This document shows positions 43,498 through 49,941 of a stretch of 49,941 nt of DNA, one piece after another (the stretch's first letter is position 1; each line of letters starts with the position of its first letter). Source of the stretch: an uncultured Bacteroidales bacterium (GTDB taxonomy: Bacteria; Bacteroidota; Bacteroidia; Bacteroidales; UBA932); contig CAKUXR010000021.1 in assembly GCA_934700615.1 (NCBI GenBank), positions 1-49,941 of the forward strand, written 5' to 3'. A model generated the notes under the pieces. It searched no databases. It was given only the letters and a program-made list of their open reading frames with translations, and was not told where the DNA came from. A program made the position numbers and the translations under genes.

Positions 43498-44535
43498 CTA
43501 GTTCAGGATTTTCGAGACCAGTTCCATCAGCAGGTCACCCTGAGACGCTTCACCGCTGCCGCCGCCTTTTCCCTTGAAATCATATTCTTCAAGGAGCGAA
43601 ATGACTTTCATGCATCTGCGGATCGGATAATTGCGGGCCGCGACATCATACTCCTCCATGAAATAAGGATTGACGCCCAGAAGTTTGGCCCTGTCAGCCT
43701 TGGACATGGCCGGATTCTTGAGCAGTGCGGCCTCGTATTTCAATATTCTGTAAAAATGCGTATAGAGAGGAGCCGTAGCCAGAAGCAACATGAATTTCGG
43801 TCCGTTGCCGATATAGGCGGCTATTTTCAATGCCTTTTCCGCCTTCATGTAGGACAAGGCCTTGGTCAGTTCAAAGATGCTGAACTGCCTGCTGATACCG
43901 ACGTTCTTCTCAATGTCGGCAGCATTGACACGGACCGTTCCCTCCGGGAGATTTTTCTGCATTTTTTCGGTCTCCAACATGATTCGGCTCATGTCGGTTC
44001 CGGCATATTCGGCGAGCAGTGCCGCCGCAGCCGGTTCGATGTCCAGACCGCGGGACTTGTAGAATGACGTTATCCACTGGGGCATTTCATAGTCCCTCAA
44101 GGCATCAGATACGAGAACAACGCCTTTTTTCTGGACATTCTTGTATAACGTCCTTCGCTTGTCAGCGGACGCACCATGCATAAGTATCACCAGCACAGTG
44201 CTTTCCATAGGATCAGACGCATAGGCAGCCAAGTCCTCCAGAGTCTTCATGCTCTGGGCCTCCTTGACCACGACAAGCCGTCTTTCTGCCATCATCGGAT
44301 AGCTCCGGCACTCTGAGGCGACAGTACCGGCATCCGTATCCAGCCCATAGAAGACAGTCTGATTGAAATCCCGTTCACTGTCCGTCAGGGCAAATTTCAT
44401 TATTTCATCACAGACAAGGTCAGGATAATATGGTTCGGTACCCATGAGAAGATATACGGGAGCGAAATTCCCGTTCTTCACATCATTTATTATCTGTCTG
44501 CACTGGCTTTCCAGTTCCGTGAATTTCACTGCCAT
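43498..44535 (-). CDS. holA: DNA polymerase III delta subunit
   Basis: Clamp-loader delta subunit of 345 residues that opens the sliding clamp. The AAA+-like N-terminal domain (FAPVYLLMGTEPYYPDLVCDEI) and middle domain (LAEYAGTDMSRIMLETEK) are clear. So is the C-terminal collar with ISRQFSIFELTKAL and the final FKGKGGG segment typical of Bacteroidota HolA. A Walker A lysine is absent, as usual for delta. The start fits the family. Confidence 0.92.
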   Translation of the reverse strand: MAVKFTELESQCRQIINDVKNGNFAPVYLLMGTEPYYPDLVCDEIMKFALTDSERDFNQTVFYGLDTDAGTVASECRSYPMMAERRLVVVKEAQSMKTLEDLAAYASDPMESTVLVILMHGASADKRRTLYKNVQKKGVVLVSDALRDYEMPQWITSFYKSRGLDIEPAAAALLAEYAGTDMSRIMLETEKMQKNLPEGTVRVNAADIEKNVGISRQFSIFELTKALSYMKAEKALKIAAYIGNGPKFMLLLATAPLYTHFYRILKYEAALLKNPAMSKADRAKLLGVNPYFMEEYDVAARNYPIRRCMKVISLLEEYDFKGKGGGSGEASQGDLLMELVSKILN

Positions 44536-44600
44536 ACTTCAATTATCCGCAAACAGGCGGCCGATGATAGTGCCGCCCGACATCCGATTACATATAACCG

Positions 44601-44639
44601 AAGTTTCGGGCCTCCGGTCAGTCCGGCCGCCCGAAACTT
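44601..44639 (-). terminator. Hairpin terminator after ridA
   Basis: AAGTTTCGGGC (44601-44611) pairs perfectly over 11 bp with GCCCGAAACTT (44629-44639). The loop contains a second small CCGG/CCGG stem. It lies 18 bases beyond the ridA stop codon. Confidence 0.75.
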
Positions 44640-44657
44640 GTCTCAGTCCAAGAAATA

Positions 44658-45035
44658 TCAGCCACGGGCAGCTATAACCTCGACTTCCACGAGGGCACCC
44701 TTAGGCAATGCCTTTACGGCAACAGCTGAGCGTGCAGGGAACGGCTGGCTGAAGAACTGTGAATAAATCTCATTCATAGCCGCAAAATCACCCATATCAG
44801 CAAGATACACTGTAGTCTTCACGACATTGGCAAGTGTAAGTCCGGCCTCCTCGAGAATTGCCTTCACGTTCAGGAGAGACCGTCTGGTCTGTTCCTGGAC
44901 GCCACCCTCAGGGAATGCTCCGGTAGCAGGGTCGATAGGCAACTGGCCTGAAGCATATACAAATCCATTGACTTCAATTGCCTGGCTGTAAGGGCCGATA
45001 GCCGCAGGAGCGGCAGATGTAACTATTGGTTTCAT
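44658..45035 (-). CDS. ridA: RidA-family enamine/imine deaminase
   Basis: Protein of 125 residues that hydrolyses reactive 2-aminoacrylate and related enamines made by PLP enzymes, preventing their damage. The family features are AAIGPYSQAI near the start, the YASGQLPIDP loop, and the substrate-binding Arg (R102) in FPARSAVAVKALPKGALVEVE. A longer reading upstream is open, but it contains the promoter, so the ATG at 45035 is used. It forms a single-gene unit with its own promoter and terminator. Confidence 0.95.
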   Translation of the reverse strand: MKPIVTSAAPAAIGPYSQAIEVNGFVYASGQLPIDPATGAFPEGGVQEQTRRSLLNVKAILEEAGLTLANVVKTTVYLADMGDFAAMNEIYSQFFSQPFPARSAVAVKALPKGALVEVEVIAARG

Positions 45036-45118
45036 TAATCTAAGTAGTTTTAATATGTTCCGATTTACGCGCCGCCCCGACTCGCCGCAAGGCATAACCG
45101 GAAGGACACACGCATCCA

Positions 45119-45147
45119 CAAATATAGTCATTCTTTCCCGTTTTCAA
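45119..45147 (-). promoter_or_regulatory. Promoter of ridA
   Basis: CAAATATA at 45119-45126 reads TATATTTG on the minus strand (-7 box). CAA at 45145-45147 gives a TTG -33 element 18 bases away. The predicted start near 45112 leaves a leader of about 77 bases and excludes the longer reading of ridA. Confidence 0.65.
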
Positions 45148-45178
45148 GACGAATGACCACATTGTTTTTCGGGAACCG

Positions 45179-47515
45179 CTACTGGTCCTGCTTCAGCACT
45201 TCCACCGGATTTTCCGCAGCGGAACTCCATGTCCTGGAAATTATCGAGACGAAGGAGATGAGGAAGGTCAATGCTGCCGCTACAAGGATTATCCACCACG
45301 GGAAGGATATGGCATTGTAAAAATCAGCCAGGTAATATCGCATTGACCAGATACATACCGGAACTGCGATTACGACGGCGACGGCTGTCATCAGGATGAA
45401 CGACTTCGAGAGTTTCCATGCCGCGGACCTGACACCCGAGCCGAAAATCTTCCGGAGGGCAATCTGACGCGCCTGCTGTTCAGTGTAATAGACGGACATC
45501 GCGAACAGGCCGAGAGCAGAAATCAATATGGCAAGCACCATGAACGTCATCACCAGTTTCATAGTGTTCCGAGTCCCTGTCAATGAATCCGCCAGGATGT
45601 CATCTAAATAATGTATGCCCGTTTCGCGCGGCACACCGATATACTCCTTCGCCACATCGCACCATACTTTGCGAACAGCATTCAACGCCTCCGCCCTGTC
45701 GCCACGCACCTTCAGCAGATGAGTGAAACACACATTGGTACGATTCTGCACAGCCCGATGACTGTCAGGCATTGGTTTATAAAGAGGATCACGCGCGCGG
45801 AAATCCGCTATTATACCGCAGCACTCATACTGCGGCTCGCCATATTTATTGGTCCCTACAGTCCTGTTCTCGGCAGTAATCCCATAACGCCGCTGTGCCT
45901 CCTCAGTAAACCAGCATGTCCCGTCAATAGGATCGGAATATTGTTCTATCACTTTGAACCCAAGCAGCCTGAATCCCGTACTGTCAACAGCAGGGATCTG
46001 AAGCCACGACATTTCCTCACCCTCGATATGTACACCATTGCTTCCACATGAGGACGGAGTCTGCGCCACCATAGCCGCCGTCTCCACCTGCGGAAGAGCC
46101 TGAAGTCTCTGATGCAGAGCCTCCTGGGCAGCCATATTGTTATAGCCAAGCGCCCATGAGGAAACCGACAGCAGATCTGTATTGTACCCTGCCGGCAAAG
46201 ATACCAGATGGCGCATCTGGAGAGTCATTGTCAATGCAACCGCGACAAGAACCATGCTTATGATGTTCTGGCAGACGATAAAGACCTTGCTGAACACCAT
46301 CTTGCTGCGGAACCTGAAATCGCCCTTCACGACAGCTATAGGCTTGAATCTCGACACCATCAATGCAGGAAGAAGCCCAGAGAGAACCGAAACCAGCACG
46401 AGTATAATGACGCCGGCCGCAATGGTAGCCGCATCCGGAACAAGAACTATAGTTGTATTGAGAAGATTCTCTATCCAGCCCTTGAACAGCAGGGCGACCA
46501 GCACGCCGACCAGCATGCAAACAAATGTGAACAAGAACGATTCCATAAGGTATCTGCGGACAATGCTGCCTGAAGATTCGCCGAGAAGACGTCTCGTCGC
46601 CATCTCCTTTGCCCGTTTTCCCGTCTGCGCCACAGTAAGGTTTATGTAGTTGAAGATGGCTGATATCAGCAGTATCAATGCTACCGCCAGAAGCACCTCA
46701 ACAATCTTCCTGTCCCCATGACGCAACGGGTTATATACGTCTATCTTGCTGAAATAGAGCTGGTCAAGCCTTGTCAACGTGGAGCCCCATAGGAAATTCC
46801 CGCCAGAACCATCGCGTGTGTAGAAATCCTTCCAATAATCCACATACTTGTCCAGCAGCTTTTCAGCCACAGCGTCAGGCGAGGCACCATCCTGCAGCGT
46901 CACGAAAGTATTGACCATACCGAAATTGTCCATTCTCTGGACCATGTCCTCCAGTTGCCTGATGCTCAGAAAGATGTCATAATACGTCAGTTCATCATAA
47001 GGCCCGAAATCCTGAATCACGCCGGTTACCGTGAACCTGTTTTTCCCTATTTGAATGGTGCGCCCCACAGGGTCAGAGCTGCCGAATGCCTTATGCGCGA
47101 ACTTTTCGGAAAGGATTACATCATTCAGGCCCGCAAGTATGCAGTTCCTGTCACAACCTGAGAGCGTGTAGTCAAACAACCGCAGGAAATTCGTATCCAC
47201 ACAGACCGCCTCGGCAGCATAATAGTCGTCATTGACAATGACATCGGCATCGCCATACGCCCCGACTCTGGTCCAGGATGTTATCTCGGGCACTGACGGG
47301 AAAAACTCCTCCGCAGTCCCGTACGTCATTCCGATGCACTCCCCCGTGCCGATAGCATACAGCTGCTTGGAAAGCGGCTGCCTTGCGCCTACGCTGAATT
47401 CTGTCCTTGCATAAGAAGCCAGCAATATGACGAATCCCAGTGCCACTGACAGGCCCAATGCCTCGATTACGGCATAGAGTTTATTTTTCGAGAGGAATTT
47501 CAGATATGTGCTCAT
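45179..47515 (-). CDS. FtsX/MacB-type ABC transporter permease
   Basis: Large permease of 778 residues. TM1 is at about 15-35, followed by a MacB-like periplasmic core domain to about 270. A first FtsX block (about 275-400) includes FNYINLTVAQTGKRAKEMATRRLLGE. A second periplasmic domain precedes a C-terminal FtsX block (about 650-770) containing TEQQARQIALRKIFGSG. Such permeases pair with MacB/LolD-type ATPases in macrolide, lipoprotein or peptide export. No ATPase gene for it is in the window. It is a paralogue of the gene immediately upstream, 53 bases away. Confidence 0.88.
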   Translation of the reverse strand: MSTYLKFLSKNKLYAVIEALGLSVALGFVILLASYARTEFSVGARQPLSKQLYAIGTGECIGMTYGTAEEFFPSVPEITSWTRVGAYGDADVIVNDDYYAAEAVCVDTNFLRLFDYTLSGCDRNCILAGLNDVILSEKFAHKAFGSSDPVGRTIQIGKNRFTVTGVIQDFGPYDELTYYDIFLSIRQLEDMVQRMDNFGMVNTFVTLQDGASPDAVAEKLLDKYVDYWKDFYTRDGSGGNFLWGSTLTRLDQLYFSKIDVYNPLRHGDRKIVEVLLAVALILLISAIFNYINLTVAQTGKRAKEMATRRLLGESSGSIVRRYLMESFLFTFVCMLVGVLVALLFKGWIENLLNTTIVLVPDAATIAAGVIILVLVSVLSGLLPALMVSRFKPIAVVKGDFRFRSKMVFSKVFIVCQNIISMVLVAVALTMTLQMRHLVSLPAGYNTDLLSVSSWALGYNNMAAQEALHQRLQALPQVETAAMVAQTPSSCGSNGVHIEGEEMSWLQIPAVDSTGFRLLGFKVIEQYSDPIDGTCWFTEEAQRRYGITAENRTVGTNKYGEPQYECCGIIADFRARDPLYKPMPDSHRAVQNRTNVCFTHLLKVRGDRAEALNAVRKVWCDVAKEYIGVPRETGIHYLDDILADSLTGTRNTMKLVMTFMVLAILISALGLFAMSVYYTEQQARQIALRKIFGSGVRSAAWKLSKSFILMTAVAVVIAVPVCIWSMRYYLADFYNAISFPWWIILVAAALTFLISFVSIISRTWSSAAENPVEVLKQDQ

Positions 47516-47568
47516 GGTCGAATTGTACGTTTTGATAATTACTTTATGATAAGTTCAACCTAAGGACG

Positions 47569-49941
47569 TCATTCCGCGCGGATGGCGTCGGCGGGGTTTG
47601 AGTGGGCGGCGTGGAGGGTCTGGAAGAAGATCGAGACGACCGCGATGAGGAGCGAGACGGTTCCGGAGGCGATGAATATCCACGGGCTCAGACCGATCCG
47701 GTACGAGAAGCCTTCCAGCCACTTGTCCATAATGAACCACGATAGCGGCACGGCGAATATGAACGACACCAGAAGCGGGGCGCAGAATTTTGTCAGGAGC
47801 AGGGACAGAACCTCGTTCGTGGTGCTGCCCATTATGCGGCGCACACCGATCTCCTTCCTGCGCTGCCTGATGAAGAACAGCGACATCCCGATGAATCCGA
47901 GGATGGAGATGAGGACGGCGACACCTGTGAATATGCTCACGATTCTCATCGTGTCCTTTTCATCTTCCATTGATGCCTTTATCGTGGCGTCCACACTTTG
48001 CACCTTCCAGTCTAGATCTTCGGAAGTTCCGTCAACCTCTTTGACCAGGTCGCAGAGCTTCTGCCATGCGTCAGGGGAGCCGTCAGTCTTGACCATAAAG
48101 TTGGGATCCTCGATCTCATCCGTGTCCTTGACCGAGATGAGGAACGGCTGGTAAGGATCAAGGACGTTCCTCATGTGGAAGTTGGAGAAGACTCCGGCGA
48201 CATGCGTCACTTCACCATCGCCCCAAGATACCTCTGACTCTTCATTCTTCAGACCCACCTTCCTGGCGAGTTCTTCATTGATGTATTTCACATCACCGGA
48301 AAGATGGTTGTCCTTGACCAGATTGATGCCCATTATGTCGATGAGCTCCTTGTCCCAGGTCGTGAGATAGACCAAAAGACTATTATTGTCCTTGTCTTTA
48401 CGAGAGCTCATCGAACGATAACTGCCGTCAAACGATGTTCCTGAGAACGAGCCTATTCCTTGGATAAACGGCTGGTTTTTCAGAGCGTTTCTCAGGACTT
48501 CCGGGTTGTCGGAGCTGACACGAAAGATGTTCTGGGTGTTGTACCCCAACGGGGCCTTGGCCAGATGATCCATCTGGAGAAGGATCGTAAGAGTGGCCGT
48601 CATCATTGTCATCGTGATCATGTTCTGAAGGATTATGAATATCCTGCTGAGCACCATCTTGGAGTGGTAGCGGAACGAACCCTTTACGACATCGATAGGC
48701 TTGTACTTGGACAGCGAGACGGTCGGCATTATCCCTGAGATGATTCCTGTCAGGACAATGAACAGCAGGCTGACAGAAACTGTCGAGACGTTTATGTCCT
48801 TAAGGATGTCTATCTTTCCTTTGAAGAGTACGGCCACCTTGTCCTCGAGCAGCAGAGCAAACGCTCCTCCGATGATGAACGAAATGAATACCATCAATGT
48901 GGATTCTCCGATCAGCGCCAAGGATATTCCTAAGCCATTGCTTCCGAGAAGCCTTCTGATGGCCATTTCCTTTGCCCGGAAGCCGGTGTTGGCGACGGTC
49001 AGGTTGATGTAGTTGGTGACGGCGAACAGGAGGATGGCCAGCACGACGGCCAGTAATATTCCTAAAAGACTCTTGTCGCCGGTCTGGAGACCCGCTCCGT
49101 TGTTCTGCGGCGCGAACATCAGGCCGTCGAGCGGAATGAGGGCGGCGCGGGGCTTGCCAGAGAAGTCGAACATAGGAATATTCTCGGTACAGTAGTCGGT
49201 CAGGTCATCGATCTTGTCGTCGAGGTTGGCTCCCGGCCTCATCATCAGGAAGGACAATGTCGAACCCAACGGCCCGCTGACCATCAGGTCGTTGCGGGGT
49301 CTGTAGCCGAGAACCTGCGGCGCGCGTTCGAAATTGGCGATGACCGCTGTCTCGTTCAGCAGCACGGTCTTATCCAGATCCTTGATGACCCCTGACACGG
49401 TGTAGACAAGTGAGCTGTCGTATGGATCGCCATTGTCTTCACTCGCGAAGACATATCGTTTCCCCTCGATTTGAAGCGGCTGGCCAAGAGCATTGCCGTC
49501 AGGGAACAATGCCTTGGCAAGAGACTCTGTGACAACACATTTCTCAGGGCTGTCCAAGGCGGTCTCACGGTCTCCTTCTATCATCTTAAAATCAAAGAAT
49601 CTGAAGAAATTGGAGTCCGCGAGCATTATGTTGCCGGCGTTGTCCCCTTGTGCTTCCTCATAGACTCTGTCCTCGTGCTTTATCTTTCCGTTTTGCATAT
49701 AGACGCAGCAGACATCTTCCACCTCCGGGTACCTGCCCTTGAGTGAACGGGAGCAGTCCGGCCATGACATGAGTGTGTTCCTGTTCTCTGTGCCCAGCAC
49801 GTAGATTCTCTCATGGTTCCTGTGCCATTTGTCGATGCTGAACTGCCGGTAGGTGTAGTCCCCGATCAGTATCACGAACATCAGCGAGAGCGCCAGTCCC
49901 ACCATATTGATCACCGCATAGAGTGGATTGTTCTTCAGAAA
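47569..49941 (-). CDS. FtsX/MacB-type ABC transporter permease, 5' end beyond the window
   Basis: The reading frame runs off the right edge, so the start is missing. The visible 790 or so residues contain TM1, a periplasmic domain and a first FtsX block with TNYINLTVANTGFRAKEMAIRRLLGS. A second periplasmic domain and a last FtsX block with RRKEIGVRRIMGST follow. The edge residues FLKNNPLYAVINMVGL match the first lines of the downstream paralogue, so only a few residues are probably missing. Base composition and word use differ from the neighbours, with no CATTGAC/GTCAATG copies in 2.4 kb. It may be co-transcribed with the following permease. Confidence 0.85.
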   Translation of the reverse strand, partial: FLKNNPLYAVINMVGLALSLMFVILIGDYTYRQFSIDKWHRNHERIYVLGTENRNTLMSWPDCSRSLKGRYPEVEDVCCVYMQNGKIKHEDRVYEEAQGDNAGNIMLADSNFFRFFDFKMIEGDRETALDSPEKCVVTESLAKALFPDGNALGQPLQIEGKRYVFASEDNGDPYDSSLVYTVSGVIKDLDKTVLLNETAVIANFERAPQVLGYRPRNDLMVSGPLGSTLSFLMMRPGANLDDKIDDLTDYCTENIPMFDFSGKPRAALIPLDGLMFAPQNNGAGLQTGDKSLLGILLAVVLAILLFAVTNYINLTVANTGFRAKEMAIRRLLGSNGLGISLALIGESTLMVFISFIIGGAFALLLEDKVAVLFKGKIDILKDINVSTVSVSLLFIVLTGIISGIMPTVSLSKYKPIDVVKGSFRYHSKMVLSRIFIILQNMITMTMMTATLTILLQMDHLAKAPLGYNTQNIFRVSSDNPEVLRNALKNQPFIQGIGSFSGTSFDGSYRSMSSRKDKDNNSLLVYLTTWDKELIDIMGINLVKDNHLSGDVKYINEELARKVGLKNEESEVSWGDGEVTHVAGVFSNFHMRNVLDPYQPFLISVKDTDEIEDPNFMVKTDGSPDAWQKLCDLVKEVDGTSEDLDWKVQSVDATIKASMEDEKDTMRIVSIFTGVAVLISILGFIGMSLFFIRQRRKEIGVRRIMGSTTNEVLSLLLTKFCAPLLVSFIFAVPLSWFIMDKWLEGFSYRIGLSPWIFIASGTVSLLIAVVSIFFQTLHAAHSNPADAIRAE

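Noticed and set aside
45036..45131. N-terminal extension of RidA
   Set aside because: It contains the -7 box of ridA, and RidA proteins begin near the chosen ATG.
1..49941. CRISPR array, tRNA or rRNA genes, insertion sequences, prophage
   Set aside because: No regularly spaced repeats, cloverleaf sequences, transposase or phage genes were seen on either strand.

Overview
The window looks like a chromosomal stretch from an uncultured or little-studied member of the Bacteroidales, with roughly half G+C. The support is: promoters of the Bacteroidota type (TAnnTTTG -7 boxes, one with a well-spaced TTTG -33 box), almost no Shine-Dalgarno sequences, a divergent tsaD/tamB pair, an inorganic phosphate transporter with a fused C-terminal helical domain, a THUMP-like methyltransferase, a glutaminyl-tRNA synthetase and DPP4-type peptidases. 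No rRNA, tRNA, CRISPR array, prophage or complete insertion sequence was seen. About 37 genes fill nearly all of the sequence, and no gene-free stretch exceeds 300 bases. The longest are 1-233 and 2095-2376.

Layout. 234-5083 (minus strand): dnaJ and grpE with a strong hairpin terminator, then a COG2509-type FAD protein and tsaD. 5227-15775 (plus strand): a compact run of tamB-like, a tetrapyrrole-methylase-family methyltransferase, mtaB, a PhnP-like metallo-hydrolase, an ftsE-like ATPase, nth and a K+/H+ antiporter. 15854-17961: a two-component system with its own promoter and terminator. 18008-18364: an isolated small unknown gene between two terminators. 18567-23397 (minus): membrane metallophosphoesterase, Pit-type phosphate transporter and a THUMP-like methyltransferase. 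23564-25261 (plus): phosphohexomutase. 25338-33146 (minus): a run of AGE epimerase, exported unknown protein, four-helix-bundle membrane sensor, TrkH, RecD-like helicase and DPP4. 33344-34768 (plus): a sugar porter divergent from the epimerase. 34776-36610 (minus): EamA transporter and YicC nuclease. 36777-38462 (plus): glnS. 38561-44535 (minus): DeoR-type regulator, a 5'-nucleotidase split into two genes, a NatAB-like ABC exporter and holA. 44658-45035: ridA. 45179-49941 (minus): two tandem FtsX-type ABC permeases, the second cut by the window edge.

Functional threads. tsaD and mtaB act successively on A37 of ANN-reading tRNAs (t6A, then ms2t6A). Two potassium systems (a CvrA/NhaP2-like antiporter and TrkH) and a phosphate importer deal with ion balance. 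The AGE epimerase and the sugar porter share a divergent promoter region and probably serve amino-sugar use. DPP4, the split 5'-nucleotidase and the permeases face the periplasm.

The most striking signal is not a gene. The heptamer CATTGAC/GTCAATG occurs close to 90 times by eye (about 6 expected by chance), almost equally in both orientations. It occurs in several reading frames, and is absent from several housekeeping genes (dnaJ, grpE, the hexomutase, glnS). It behaves like a genome-wide DNA word, such as an uptake, recombination or protein-binding signal.
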